From: an uncultured Chitinophagaceae bacterium
GTDB taxonomy: Bacteria; Bacteroidota; Bacteroidia; Chitinophagales; Chitinophagaceae
Length of the DNA stretch: 64,000 nt
NCBI GenBank assembly: GCA_936908745.1
Contig: CAKZFX010000011.1
Span: 1 to 64,000 of the forward strand
Direction of reading: 5' to 3'
Position numbers and translations under genes: made by a program. Shown in pieces: positions 8,533 to 17,895 of this stretch; position 1 is the first letter of the stretch; every line of letters starts with the position of its first letter. Under the pieces are notes generated by a model that was given only the letters and a program-made list of their open reading frames with translations, was not told where the DNA came from and ran no database searches.

Positions 8533-9537
8533 ATGAATAAAATTCACTCTTGGTGTATGGATCATAAAAAAAGTATGATCCTGATTGGATTAGCAATTAT
8601 TTTCATTGGGTTGCTAATAGATTATCAATGGAATCCATCCCATGATACATTGATTTCTGCTGTCAGCCATTTATTCATCATTTTTGGCGAGGCAATCATA
8701 GTGATGTTTTTATTACACCTTATCATTGAAGAAAAGCATCACCATCAAAATCGTGAAGAAAGCCGTTTAATCGTTGAAGATTTAAAAGAAAAGTCTTTGG
8801 CATTAATAACAGAACAAGCCGAAGCATTTAAAGGATTAACAGACCAGATTAAAGGAGATTTGTTTGAAGCCATTTTAAAGGACAAAATGCCGCATGATAT
8901 GGTAAAACAAATGCTTGATAGCAATTTCTTTAAGCCAACTTATTTACGACGTAATCTTAAAGTAAAATACACTTATGATAAAATTGAAGGAAATATCTTG
9001 TATATCATACAAACTATTGAATTTGACATTGAATATGCAGTTGGGAATGAACCTTCAATTTATTATGAAATGCCATTCTCTTTAAGCGATTCTCCCCTTG
9101 CGAAATATCAACTCAAAGAAGCAGGTTACCGAGAGTACGGAGGTAACCAGTTAAAACCTGAAATACATAAGTTTTATGATCGTGAAGAAGATTTTATAAA
9201 AAAAGAGTTTGGACCAAATCAAGACAAAGACTATTTCAGTTTGGTAAAGAAAGTTTCTTTAAATAAAAAAGAAAAAATTCATGTTCACCAAATAATTGAA
9301 GCGAAATTTACTTTACAAAAATCAGGGATTGTTGATAATTATTTTGTAAATCATCATACTTTAAAAGCAGATATCGAAATTGAATTCCCGGAAAATTATG
9401 AGTTTAACATCTATCCTACTTTTCCGGAACAGGATTTGCCTACACCTACTGTAACCGGTCGAAAAAAAGCATATGAAAACATCAAGTTTTTAATCCCAGG
9501 CCAAGGTTGGGGGTATTCAATTTTAAAGAAAGATTAA
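8533..9537 (+). CDS. Two-helix membrane protein of unknown function, low GC
   Basis: The 334-residue protein has two N-terminal transmembrane helices (about residues 15-31 and 43-66), then a charged helical stretch (EEKHHHQNREESRLIVEDLKEKS, 66-130) likely to form a coiled coil. The remaining 200 residues are strand-rich, with repeated Tyr/Phe and Lys/Glu. I do not recognise the family. The DNA is clearly more AT-rich than its neighbours, and the gene sits alone between divergent ileS and a terminator, so it may be acquired. The plan of two membrane helices plus a beta-rich cytoplasmic part recalls some membrane effectors of defence systems, but no sensor or synthase gene is adjacent, so this is only a resemblance. 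Confidence 0.6.
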   Translation: MNKIHSWCMDHKKSMILIGLAIIFIGLLIDYQWNPSHDTLISAVSHLFIIFGEAIIVMFLLHLIIEEKHHHQNREESRLIVEDLKEKSLALITEQAEAFKGLTDQIKGDLFEAILKDKMPHDMVKQMLDSNFFKPTYLRRNLKVKYTYDKIEGNILYIIQTIEFDIEYAVGNEPSIYYEMPFSLSDSPLAKYQLKEAGYREYGGNQLKPEIHKFYDREEDFIKKEFGPNQDKDYFSLVKKVSLNKKEKIHVHQIIEAKFTLQKSGIVDNYFVNHHTLKADIEIEFPENYEFNIYPTFPEQDLPTPTVTGRKKAYENIKFLIPGQGWGYSILKKD

Positions 9538-9604
9538 TAGGATTTTTGAACTCTTTTATTTATCTTTATATTAGTTAAATTAAACAAATTTAAAATTTAT
9601 TAAT

Positions 9605-9643
9605 ATGCCTATTGGAAGCACATATAATCCTATCGGAAGCTAA
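9605..9643 (+). CDS. Micro-ORF, MPIGSTYNPIGS
   Basis: A 12-codon frame with ATG and TAA encodes MPIGSTYNPIGS, in which NPIGS repeats the opening PIGS. The underlying DNA is CCTATTGGAAGC and CCTATCGGAAGC. It lies 67 bp after the low-GC membrane protein gene and about 40 bp before a strong terminator, so it is on a transcript. The preceding bases are A/T-rich without a Shine-Dalgarno, as is normal in this phylum. It could be a real short peptide, a leader peptide, or chance. Confidence 0.3.
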   Translation: MPIGSTYNPIGS

Positions 9644-9680
9644 TTCCAACATAATTATTTGATAATCAATTAAAATATAT

Positions 9681-9710
9681 AAACCCCGATTTTCGGGGTT
9701 TTTTCTTTTT
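9681..9710 (+). terminator. Rho-independent terminator
   Basis: Arms AAACCCCGA and TCGGGGTTT with a 3-nt loop are followed by TTTCTTTTT. It ends the transcript of the low-GC membrane protein gene and the micro-ORF. Confidence 0.85.
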
Positions 9711-9744
9711 AGGAAAGGCAATATTATTTTTGTTTACTTATGAT

Positions 9745-9769
9745 AAAAAAACCTCCCTTTTGGGAGGCT
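9745..9769 (-). terminator. Rho-independent terminator of the DUF6607 gene
   Basis: On the minus strand, AAGCCTCCC, loop AAAA, GGGAGG and seven T lie 25 bp past the stop of the DUF6607 gene. Confidence 0.85.
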
Positions 9770-9793
9770 TAACACTACTAATCCTCAAACTCA

Positions 9794-10741
9794 TTAATTC
9801 ACCGCGGCAACAGATTTATCGTCTTTGCCTATGAATTTGGTGATCTGTTCTTTTACTTTAGAGTATAAGTCTTTTTCGGTAATTTTTTTATCTGCATAGT
9901 CTTTGGCCATGGTCATCAGGTAGTCGCTCAGCACTTTGCCATCTACTTTTGTTTTCAGTTCGATGCGGGTAGCTTTGGCTACGTATTCGTCCCATATTTT
10001 TCTTACCACGCCCCAGTATTCTTTGTTTTTTTCCCAGTATTCGGTAGCGGCCGCACATTCTTTGTCTTCCAGTTTTTTGTACGTGTTCAGCCCTTTTTCG
10101 GCTACCAGCAGTTTGTCCTTACCATTTGCACGAACGATTTTCAGGTTGTCCTGCTCATGCAGGTAACCGCTGTCGTTAAAACTGATACGGTTGGTTCTTT
10201 GCAGAATATTATAGTCACTGCGAACACTGTATTCCCTTCTTGGCAACGGCGCATCCGTTGTGTTTTGCCAAACGATTTTGCCATCAAGATTGGTAAACTG
10301 GCTGAAACCCTGGTAACGTGGCTCATCGCTTACTTCCCAAACAGTTTGTGTCCATTTACCTTTCACTTGTTCAGCAGGCACCATTGTTTTTACCCATACT
10401 TTGTCACCTTCGTATTTCCAGATCACCGGGTTTTCGTAAGTCCATTCTTCTCTCCAGTGTTTTACGATCATTTTTGGCGACACCACCAGCAGGTGCTGGA
10501 TTACGATTTTTTTATCGCTTACTTCAATCGGTAAAGCCAGTTCGGCTACGCCGCCTGTCTCTTCCCTTTCATGGTATTTGTAGCTGGCATCCGGTGAGAA
10601 TGTTTCTGCATATTTAAAGTCAACCTCAAAACAGCCACAGAGTTTGTCCACCACTTCGCGGCCTTCGGGTTTTGCTGTTTTTTGACCAAATGCAAGACTT
10701 CCTGCCAGTATCAATGCCGTTGCTCCTATTATCCGTTTCAT
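9794..10741 (-). CDS. DUF6607 family exported protein
   Basis: The 315-residue protein has a signal peptide (MKRIIGATALILAGSLAFGQ) and matches what I know of the DUF6607 family: REVVDKLCGCFEVDFKYAETFSPD near the start, a middle with EEWTYENPVIWKYEGDKVW, and the aromatic EYWEKNKEYWGVVRKIWDEY near residue 250. The CGCF pair of Cys near residue 35 is notable. In many Bacteroidota this family sits beside HmuY and a TonB receptor, as here, so a role in heme or iron handling in the periplasm is likely but unproven. It is separated from hmuY by 162 bp holding a terminator and a possible operator. Confidence 0.75.
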   Translation of the reverse strand: MKRIIGATALILAGSLAFGQKTAKPEGREVVDKLCGCFEVDFKYAETFSPDASYKYHEREETGGVAELALPIEVSDKKIVIQHLLVVSPKMIVKHWREEWTYENPVIWKYEGDKVWVKTMVPAEQVKGKWTQTVWEVSDEPRYQGFSQFTNLDGKIVWQNTTDAPLPRREYSVRSDYNILQRTNRISFNDSGYLHEQDNLKIVRANGKDKLLVAEKGLNTYKKLEDKECAAATEYWEKNKEYWGVVRKIWDEYVAKATRIELKTKVDGKVLSDYLMTMAKDYADKKITEKDLYSKVKEQITKFIGKDDKSVAAVN

Positions 10742-10832
10742 GTGTTATTTTAAGTTTTAGCCACAGGGTTGTGGTATGTTTTACAATTTGCTGACAAAGA
10801 AACGAACATGACAGAGGGATGACTTACGGAAT

Positions 10833-10864
10833 GCGAAATTGGGGCTTACGCAAAAAGGAAAAGC
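10833..10864 (-). promoter_or_regulatory. Possible degenerate copy of the iron-region motif, upstream of the DUF6607 gene
   Basis: On the plus strand GCGAAATT (10833) is followed 23 bp on by AAGGAAAAG, with CTTACGCAAA between. This matches the first half (TTACGCAAAnnGGAAA) of the motif found complete near 14.3, 17.9 and 18.4 kb, but it lacks the CTGAC and TGACA parts. It overlaps the terminator hairpin of the HmuY gene, so part of the match could be chance. It lies about 95 bp upstream of the DUF6607 start. Confidence 0.35.
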
Positions 10865-10882
10865 TGCCCGAAGGCAGCTTTT
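10859..10882 (-). terminator. Bidirectional-looking terminator after the HmuY gene
   Basis: Perfect arms AAAAGCTGCC and GGCAGCTTTT with a 4-nt loop lie 22 bp past the HmuY stop. The arm itself supplies the T-run on the minus strand. Confidence 0.8.
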
Positions 10883-10903
10883 ATTATAATATGTATGAAT
10901 AAA

Positions 10904-12001
10904 TTAAGGAATCAGGTCATATTTAAATACAGGTTTTCCTCTTGTTCCGCCATCTACAGTTCCTGAACCTTGAGAAAGACATCTCAGTTTGTAGTAGTTG
11001 CCATTCGCATCTTTAATAAGGTAGAACCTGTTGAGCTTAGCACCTAATACCGGTTCGCTGGCGCTTGGAGAAGTAACCCTCCAGCCGCTGCCGATGGTCC
11101 AGCGTCCGCTTACTAATGCGTTTTCAGCTTTGTTTATGCTATCCCTGTTGAAGGCCGTATAAGCTGCATTGGCTGCTGTGGCATCCGCGTAAGTTTTTTC
11201 TTTTACCTGTACGTTAGACAGGCTGTTTACTGCGATCATATCAGAGAAGTTGTAAGGAACCATGCCGCTGCCAAAGTTGGTCTGGAACAGTGAGTAACTC
11301 CATACCAGGTCCCATTGTGTTTTTTCAGGCTGACCGGTTGTCAATGTAAGACCTGTATCGAAAGAGAACAGTTTTACATGATAGTTAGCGTCTTTGGAAA
11401 CACTGGCTGTCTGGAAAGTGGTAGCTGTAATACGTGCATATTGCACAGTATAACCACCGCTGCCATTTCTCAATATTCTTAATTTGATCCAAGGGCGGGC
11501 AGTTGTGCCACCAGCGCCACGGTTGAGGATGATCACTTTGTTATTAGCATCTGTTGCAGAAATTTCAGGAATCACCGTTCCGGTTACAGAGCCATCGAGG
11601 TTATCAAAGAAAGCGTAGTCAGCAGCAGAAGGCGACATCTGGTTGACGGATAATGTCTGGCCGATCGTATCTGTTTCGCCAACGGCATTGAGGTCAGTTG
11701 CAGTCAGCACTTTTGCACCTGCAGCTGTTGTATTGTTGAGGAACACACGGAATTCTGTACCGCAATAGAAAGCCAGGTCCCAGCTTGTACGTTGAACAGC
11801 CGTTGTGGTATTTGTGCTCAGGTCAAAGTAAACAGCATTACCTGCTGAAGCGCCTGCTTCTGTGCCCACGAGGCCATTAAATTGCACTTGTGAACCTGTA
11901 GAAGGTGGCACCACGATCACAGGGTCTTTATCTTTCTTACAGGCCGTAAAAGAAACTGCTGCTACTAATGCTAACGGTGCTAGTTTTTGAAAACGAATCA
12001 T
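10904..12001 (-). CDS. HmuY-like heme-binding lipoprotein
   Basis: The 365-residue protein begins with a lipoprotein signal peptide (lipobox SFTAC at residues 17-21, then KKDKD). The body carries the HmuY-type pattern VYFDLSTN...TSWDLAFYCGTEFRVFLNNTT, repeated more loosely as KTQWDLVWSYSLF near residue 235. HmuY proteins bind heme at the cell surface and pass it to a TonB receptor. The usual heme-ligand His pair is not obvious, so ligand specificity is open. The gene is 29 bp downstream of a TonB receptor gene on the same strand, the classic hmuR-hmuY pairing. Confidence 0.8.
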   Translation of the reverse strand: MIRFQKLAPLALVAAVSFTACKKDKDPVIVVPPSTGSQVQFNGLVGTEAGASAGNAVYFDLSTNTTTAVQRTSWDLAFYCGTEFRVFLNNTTAAGAKVLTATDLNAVGETDTIGQTLSVNQMSPSAADYAFFDNLDGSVTGTVIPEISATDANNKVIILNRGAGGTTARPWIKLRILRNGSGGYTVQYARITATTFQTASVSKDANYHVKLFSFDTGLTLTTGQPEKTQWDLVWSYSLFQTNFGSGMVPYNFSDMIAVNSLSNVQVKEKTYADATAANAAYTAFNRDSINKAENALVSGRWTIGSGWRVTSPSASEPVLGAKLNRFYLIKDANGNYYKLRCLSQGSGTVDGGTRGKPVFKYDLIP

Positions 12002-12030
12002 AGTTTGTATTTTATAAGTGATGATCAGAG

Positions 12031-14094
12031 TTATTTTTTAGTCCATTGAAAAGCCAGGCCCAGGAAGTAAGAACGTCCATAAGCCATTGTTACCGGTCCG
12101 CTTGTGCTATGTGTGCCGCCGGAAGTGGTGCCTGTGTTGTTCAGGCTTTTTACATCAAAAATGTTTTTTACACCTGCTGATAAGGTCAGGAGTTTGAACA
12201 GCGGTTTTGTAACCGTGAAGTCTGCCCAATGAAAAGATTCGATTTTTGTTTCAACAATTTCGGTTTGTGCCGTCTGCTGGTTGGTCCTTGTTGTAAAGCC
12301 GGGTCTTGCGCCGGTAAATTTGTAGAACAGGGCAACAGATGTATTGATCTTTTTAAGTGTGTACGTAATGTTAGAGTTCACTTCCGGTGTCCATGTAAAA
12401 GCAGGCGATTCTTCTTCTTTATACGTATCAGAAAGTGAATTATAACGACCGATATAAGAAAAACCAAGTGAAGCGTTCAGGCCGTTTTTCCAATCCAGTT
12501 TTGTTTCCCATGTTCCACCCGTTGTTTTGAATTTATCGATATTGATCAGCGTGGTTGGGTCGTTTGGATTAGCCGGAGTTGAGTAGTTGATCTGGTCGTT
12601 AAACACATTGTAAAAACCTCCCAGTGCAGAGTTGATTCTTACAGCCGATCCAGCCGCATTATGCCAGCCGAGAAATGCTGCAAAGCTGTTGGAATGCTCT
12701 GCTTTCAGGTCGGGATTGCCAATGATAATATGGTTGGCATCCACAAAGTTGAAATATAATTCACGCAACGCAGGCGCACGGAAACCATACGCATACGACA
12801 AACGCAGGTCAAAGTTTTTGTCCAGTACAAATTTGGTATTCAGCGAAGGGATCACCGGTGGCGCATCGTAAACCGAGTTTTTGATAAAGCGCAAACCCGG
12901 GCGAATATTGATCTTAGAGGTTGGTTTTATTTCTGTAGAAACAAATAAAGCATAGTCGTTGATGGCAGGCTCACCTTTGATCCTGTCGCCGCTGGCTTTT
13001 TCCCTGTTGATGTCAATACCCGCCTGCAATGACAGTTTGGAAGAAATAAAATAACCAAACGTATTACGGAAAGCCAGTGCATTGAATTTGGCAATATCCT
13101 GCGCACCTTGTGCAGTACTCAGTTCCGATGTACCTGTTGAAAAGTCCTTTTGATAGGTTTTTGTCCTGCGTTCATAGTCTGTAAATGAAACGATGGTGGC
13201 AAGATCCATTTTTTCATTGATGCGCCATTGGTTTTGCAATTGGTGCATCCAGCGTTTGCTGATGTAGTATTGATCGGTAGCCCTGTAAGTAGTCAGGTTA
13301 ATAGGGCCGCGGGCTGCAATTTCTTCATGCAGGCCGTCAAGGCGATAGTAAACATTGATGCGGTTGTTGGTATAACCAATACGTCCATTGCCCAGCCATT
13401 GTTCTTTAGGCCGCCATGTACTGTTGTCAGTACGCAGCCTGCCAAAGTCGCCTGCATTGTAACCATTAAAGTCGTTATGATTAGCACCGGCGGCATAGTT
13501 CCATTTGCCTGTGGAGCCATTTACCCCAATGCTTTGCGTATGCACGCCACGATAGCTGAAAGGCGAGTATTCATCGCCCGCAGTTTCTTCCTGCACTTTA
13601 GCATTCACCGCAAAGCTGTTTTTGCCAGGCTTTTTGGTGATGATATTAATAACACCGGCCAATGCGTCTGAGCCATAGGAAACAGACATTGGGCCTTCCA
13701 CGAGTTCTATTCTTTCGATGGAGTTGATATCAATTTGATTGAGACTTTCGCGGGCATCATTGCGGTCGATCATCGGCACGCCATCCAACAGGATTTTTAC
13801 ATTGCGGCCGGCCATACCCATCAGTTCAAAACTGGAAGCGCCGAGTGTAAGATCGTTGGAAATACGAAAGCCAAGTTGATTCACCAATACCTGCTGCACA
13901 TTGGTGGCGCCGCTGAGCCGGATACGCTCCTGGTTTACAATTCTTACATTGTAAACAGAATTTTTTACCGATTGGGGTCTGTGCTGGCCAACGATTACAA
14001 CTTCTGCCAGCTCTTTGGAAGCAGTGCTGTCTTCCTGTGCGTTTGTTGCGGATATTGCTATGGTGGACAGCAATAAAGCATATATTTTTCTCAT
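12031..14094 (-). CDS. TonB-dependent receptor, HmuR-like
   Basis: An outer-membrane receptor of about 688 residues. A signal peptide (MRKIYALLLSTIAISATNAQ) is followed by a TonB-box-like ELAEVVIVGQ, a plug domain (LNQIDINSIERIELVEGPMSVSYGSDALAGVINIITKK is the standard plug end, about 120-160), and a 22-stranded barrel ending in FLGLAFQW. The start is placed at 14094 because the signal peptide begins there; the frame extends 30 nt upstream. The partner gene HmuY is 29 bp downstream, so heme or a heme-like compound is the likely substrate. A complete copy of the shared iron-region motif lies about 210 bp upstream. Confidence 0.88.
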   Translation of the reverse strand: MRKIYALLLSTIAISATNAQEDSTASKELAEVVIVGQHRPQSVKNSVYNVRIVNQERIRLSGATNVQQVLVNQLGFRISNDLTLGASSFELMGMAGRNVKILLDGVPMIDRNDARESLNQIDINSIERIELVEGPMSVSYGSDALAGVINIITKKPGKNSFAVNAKVQEETAGDEYSPFSYRGVHTQSIGVNGSTGKWNYAAGANHNDFNGYNAGDFGRLRTDNSTWRPKEQWLGNGRIGYTNNRINVYYRLDGLHEEIAARGPINLTTYRATDQYYISKRWMHQLQNQWRINEKMDLATIVSFTDYERRTKTYQKDFSTGTSELSTAQGAQDIAKFNALAFRNTFGYFISSKLSLQAGIDINREKASGDRIKGEPAINDYALFVSTEIKPTSKINIRPGLRFIKNSVYDAPPVIPSLNTKFVLDKNFDLRLSYAYGFRAPALRELYFNFVDANHIIIGNPDLKAEHSNSFAAFLGWHNAAGSAVRINSALGGFYNVFNDQINYSTPANPNDPTTLINIDKFKTTGGTWETKLDWKNGLNASLGFSYIGRYNSLSDTYKEEESPAFTWTPEVNSNITYTLKKINTSVALFYKFTGARPGFTTRTNQQTAQTEIVETKIESFHWADFTVTKPLFKLLTLSAGVKNIFDVKSLNNTGTTSGGTHSTSGPVTMAYGRSYFLGLAFQWTKK

Positions 14095-14290
14095 AATCTT
14101 ATAATTGCGGCTGCAAAGTTTCATCAGCAGCGATTGTTATTTATCATGCAATTGTCAAGAACAAGTGCTTTTTTTTCTTTGACAAACAAATGACAGCAAT
14201 TCGCAAGTGGATCATATGGCTGCATGACGAAAGTCATTGCAGATTTGGAATGCAAATGTGAGATGAAGTACAGTTGTCAAAATGCGCAAT

Positions 14291-14336
14291 CAGGAATTAC
14301 CATTTACGCAAAAAGGAAACTGACATTGTGATGACA
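14291..14336 (-). promoter_or_regulatory. Iron-region motif, copy upstream of the TonB receptor/HmuY operon
   Basis: TTTACG (14303), AAACTGAC (14317) and TGACA (14332) occur with spacers of 8 and 7 bp. The same parts and identical spacing recur at 17945 and 18448. A second GGAA (14293) lies 22 bp before GGAA (14315), suggesting tandem half-sites two helical turns apart. The rest of the 428-bp gap (14095-14522) shows only the terminator at 14446 and no gene. Confidence 0.65.
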
Positions 14337-14445
14337 AATTCGTTCAACATATAAAAGAATAGTCATCTTTATTGTATCAATTCATTTCACACCGGCGAAG
14401 TATACACCGTATTTAGTAGCCGTGAAGGTTGCCTCTCTTACCATG

Positions 14446-14484
14446 CAAAAAAATATCACCCGGCAATTTTACAACCGGGTGATA
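14446..14484 (-). terminator. Terminator of the siderophore-type receptor gene
   Basis: Arms ATCACCCGG and CCGGGTGAT around an 11-nt loop, followed on the minus strand by ATTTTTTTG, lie about 40 bp past the receptor stop. Confidence 0.8.
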
Positions 14485-14522
14485 ATAGTTCAGTAAGGCT
14501 TTCAATTCTACCTGATAGTGCA

Positions 14523-16973
14523 TCAGAATTTATAAGACAGTGTTGCTACAAAGTTGCGTGGAGGAATAGGGTTTACACTATAGTTCTCGTGCACATAGTA
14601 GTTATAGGTATTACCAATATTTGCCAGTTTGGTCAATAGTGTAATGCGTTTGTAGCTATAACCAATACTCAAATCCACGGTGCTGAAACCGCTTACTCCA
14701 AAACGCCTGTTCAAAATACTTCCGTTGGCCTGGTAAGTATCGTTCCAGCCTGTTTCACGATCGCCGATATAGTTAAATAATGCGCCCAGCTTCAGGTTGG
14801 CCAATGCCCCTTTGCGGATAGTATAAAAAGCAGAAGCGTTCGCTGAATGCTGTGGCGTATTTACGAGGCGTTGCCCTTCTACAAAACTTCCATTGCCTTT
14901 ATTGGTTTTGTTATAGTACATATTATTATAGCTATAACCAGCCACGAGGGTTAACCCTTCAACGGGGTGGCCCTGGATATCCACTTCAATACCCTGGCTG
15001 ATGGTCTGACCCGCCAGTTGTTTGATCGTAGTGTTGGTGTTCGGATTTCCATTTATATCTTCCAGCGCAATGATCGCCAGGTTGTTATTTACAATATGGT
15101 AAAGCGTCAGGTTGGCGCTTAGTTTTTTATTAAAGAATTCATTTTTAATGCCCATTTCAAACTGATCAATAATAGAAGGTTTTAGTGCGTTCAGGTAAAT
15201 ATCAGTTCCCGTGTTTGGTGAAAATGAGTTGGCATAGCTGGCAAATACAGACATGTTTTCCGTAGGCTGGTAAACCAGCCCTGCTCTTGGAGAGAATGCT
15301 TTGTCAATTAATAATTGTCCTGCATACGCTACTGAATCATTTTTCAACAGGTAAACATTTTTCGTTTGCTCTGTTTGCTGGTAAGACCAACGAAGCCCTA
15401 CTAATAGTTTCAGCTTTTTAGAAATACTGACCAGGTCCTGTACATAAGCACCAAAGCGAAACACCGGAATTTCTGCACGGTTGCTGAAAACAGCCGCAGG
15501 TATATCCCTACGCTGAACATACAGTGAAGGATTTAAAATATTAATACTGTCGTAAATAGTACCTGTAATAGCCGATGTAAGGTTTTTTGTCTGGTACAGG
15601 TCTGCATCAGCGCCTATCAATAGCCTATGTTGCAAAGCACCCGTTGCAAAAGCACCGTTTACGTTTACCTGTGCTCCATAGTAGTCTTCTGTGTTGTCAA
15701 ATTTGCCCAGCGGACGTTTCCATTTGCCATTAGGATCAGCCTGTATTCTTTCTACAGAAAAGTAATCCCTGTTGTAGTAAGATTTTGAAATACCCGCATT
15801 CAACTGCCAGCTATCATTTATTTGATGGTTCAGTTCAGCGCCTATCGTTGATTGTTTGGTATGTGTGTATTGCCAGCTCGTTCCCAGGAATCTTGAACGT
15901 GGCACAGGAGAAATTGTTTTCCCGGTATTTGTTGAAGAAGTGGTGCCGATGGTGCCGATTCCAAAGTCAGGTGTAAAGTCATGTTGCAGGTAGTCGCCAT
16001 GCAGCAACAAGGTTGTTTTACCACCCAGGTTGAATAACAGCGAAGGAGCAATATAGTAGCGTTTAGACGATACCGATTCCCTGTAGCTGCCGGCAGATTC
16101 GATCGTACCATTCAGCCTGAACGCCACTTTTTTTGAAAGCGGTCCGTAAAGATCAATCGCCGGTTTGTATAAGTCGAAGCTGCCCACACGCAGGCTGGCT
16201 TCGCCACCAAAAACAAATAATGGCTTTTTAGTACGCATATTTAAAATACCACCCGGCGCCACGTTTCCATAGAGTATAGCAGCGCTTCCTTTCAGTATCT
16301 CCACACTTTCCAATGAACTTACTTCCGGCATGGCGCCGCTATTGATGCGAAAACCGTTTTTAAACATGTTGTTATTGCCAAAGCTGTAACCTCTCGCATA
16401 GAAAGCTTCCTGCGTATTGCCACGGGTAGTGCCAAGGTAAACACCATTTACGTTTTTAACCACATCGCTTAAACGTTGTGCTTGCTGGTTGCGGATTACA
16501 GGTTCGCCGATAATGGTAACAGCCTGTGGCAAGTCCATTGCTTTAATAGCTGCCTTACCCACTGCTGCTGTCTTCTCATTTACATTAAATGTTGCTTTCA
16601 CAACAATTTCCTGCAGTTCGCTGTGGTTTTCAACCAGCACAATATTGTCAACAACGTTTTCCCCGTTTTTTATTTCTATCGATGTTTCTACTGTTTTCAA
16701 TCCTGTAAAAGAAACTACCAATGTATATTTTCCCGCTGGTACAGCATTGAAAAAGTATTCACCCGCCTCGTTTGTTGTGGTGCCAATGTTGATTTCCTTA
16801 ATCAGCACATTTACAAGGGCGGCTGGTTTTCCATCGCTGGTTTGCACACTGCCTCTTAACCTGCCGGTAGTGGCAGCAGTTGTAATTATCGGCTGCTCAT
16901 TGTTTGCATTGTTAGTCTGCGCATAAGATTGTAGCGCAATAAGTCCGAAGAAAAGGGCAAGGAGTGATCTCAT
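14523..16973 (-). CDS. TonB-dependent siderophore-type receptor
   Basis: This 816-residue outer-membrane receptor has a signal peptide, then a CarboxypepD_reg-like domain (about 37-110, GRLRGSVQTSDGKPAALVNVLI...). The plug domain (about 130-240) holds LPQAVTIIGEPVIRNQQAQRLSDVVKNVNGVY and SSLESVEILKGSAAILYGNVAPGGILNMRTKKP, as in TonB-dependent siderophore receptors such as FhuA and FecA relatives. The barrel ends in NFVATLSYKF with a terminal Phe. It should import a ferric chelate. It lies 48 bp downstream of the DUF4198 gene and is probably cotranscribed with it. Confidence 0.88.
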   Translation of the reverse strand: MRSLLALFFGLIALQSYAQTNNANNEQPIITTAATTGRLRGSVQTSDGKPAALVNVLIKEINIGTTTNEAGEYFFNAVPAGKYTLVVSFTGLKTVETSIEIKNGENVVDNIVLVENHSELQEIVVKATFNVNEKTAAVGKAAIKAMDLPQAVTIIGEPVIRNQQAQRLSDVVKNVNGVYLGTTRGNTQEAFYARGYSFGNNNMFKNGFRINSGAMPEVSSLESVEILKGSAAILYGNVAPGGILNMRTKKPLFVFGGEASLRVGSFDLYKPAIDLYGPLSKKVAFRLNGTIESAGSYRESVSSKRYYIAPSLLFNLGGKTTLLLHGDYLQHDFTPDFGIGTIGTTSSTNTGKTISPVPRSRFLGTSWQYTHTKQSTIGAELNHQINDSWQLNAGISKSYYNRDYFSVERIQADPNGKWKRPLGKFDNTEDYYGAQVNVNGAFATGALQHRLLIGADADLYQTKNLTSAITGTIYDSINILNPSLYVQRRDIPAAVFSNRAEIPVFRFGAYVQDLVSISKKLKLLVGLRWSYQQTEQTKNVYLLKNDSVAYAGQLLIDKAFSPRAGLVYQPTENMSVFASYANSFSPNTGTDIYLNALKPSIIDQFEMGIKNEFFNKKLSANLTLYHIVNNNLAIIALEDINGNPNTNTTIKQLAGQTISQGIEVDIQGHPVEGLTLVAGYSYNNMYYNKTNKGNGSFVEGQRLVNTPQHSANASAFYTIRKGALANLKLGALFNYIGDRETGWNDTYQANGSILNRRFGVSGFSTVDLSIGYSYKRITLLTKLANIGNTYNYYVHENYSVNPIPPRNFVATLSYKF

Positions 16974-17021
16974 TTTTTATTTTTAATTGGTTCTGGTATT
17001 TTTTATTTCGCTTTGTAACTA

Positions 17022-17735
17022 TTATTCGGCATACAATGTATAATCCATCCGGTGCCGTACGGTTTTGTATTCTTTTCCTTTGAAAGTGCCGGGCATCTTA
17101 TCAATCCATTCCACGCTGATCACATACAGGCCGGGTTTAGCAGTAGTAAATGTTGCCTTCCCTTCTTTATTTGTTTTTACTTCTTCCTCGTCACCGGCCG
17201 GGTTGACAACGGTAATGTAACAGGTATCTAATGGCGTATTGTTTTTTGTCAGCAATGCTTCATAATGGCCTTTTGTTTTTTCCTGTATACGCAGGTCAAA
17301 CAAGTTGCCGGAAGAATGTTCAGCCGCTTTTTTGCCAACCGTGTAAACCGTTTTCAGGTATTGAACGGGTCTTGTAATGCCAAGCCCATGTTTGGTCCAG
17401 TCCTGTACCTCCCTTTCATCATTGATACCGGAGATGGTATAATTGCCGTCCCTTTGCGGAACAAAGGTTCCTTTCCAGCAATCGTTTTGTTGTGTCATGG
17501 CAATTGCTTGTTTAGATCCATCCGGCAGCGTGATGAATACTTTAATGTCTTTCATCTTGTCCAGCTTATCGCCGGTCAGTCTTTCAGCCAGGTGATAGTC
17601 GCCAAAGATCAGTTTGATCGTCAGTGTTTCTTTTGCTTTGTGCGGGCCTTCCAGTTCTATCCAGTAGCCATGTGCCAGGAGGTTTAATGGCGTTGCGAGT
17701 ACAAGAACCAGTAGTATTTTTTTCAGCAGTTGCAT
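17022..17735 (-). CDS. DUF4198 family periplasmic protein
   Basis: A protein of 237 residues with a signal peptide (MQLLKKILLVLVLATPLNLLAHG). Mature residues form two beta-rich domains: YWIELEGPHKAKETLTIKLIFGDY at the front fits DUF4198, and the last 90 residues (YITVVNPAGDEEEVKTNKEG, then KATFTTAKPGLYVISVEW) look like a carboxypeptidase-regulatory or Ig-like fold. DUF4198 proteins often accompany metal uptake systems. The frame extends 75 nt further upstream, but 17735 is chosen because the signal peptide starts there. It is the first gene of an apparent operon with the siderophore-type receptor. Confidence 0.75.
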   Translation of the reverse strand: MQLLKKILLVLVLATPLNLLAHGYWIELEGPHKAKETLTIKLIFGDYHLAERLTGDKLDKMKDIKVFITLPDGSKQAIAMTQQNDCWKGTFVPQRDGNYTISGINDEREVQDWTKHGLGITRPVQYLKTVYTVGKKAAEHSSGNLFDLRIQEKTKGHYEALLTKNNTPLDTCYITVVNPAGDEEEVKTNKEGKATFTTAKPGLYVISVEWIDKMPGTFKGKEYKTVRHRMDYTLYAE

Positions 17736-17895
17736 ACGTGTGATTTTAGCTTTTGATAACCGTTCAACTATTGGTGGGCCTATCCCTGAAAAACTTTTCC
17801 TGCTTATCAAAAAAGAAAAACCAGGAGCGGCCCATGTAATTTGTTTTTGGCAAGGTGTGCAGGCTGAAAGTGCCTGGCAGGTTCGTTAGCGGCTG

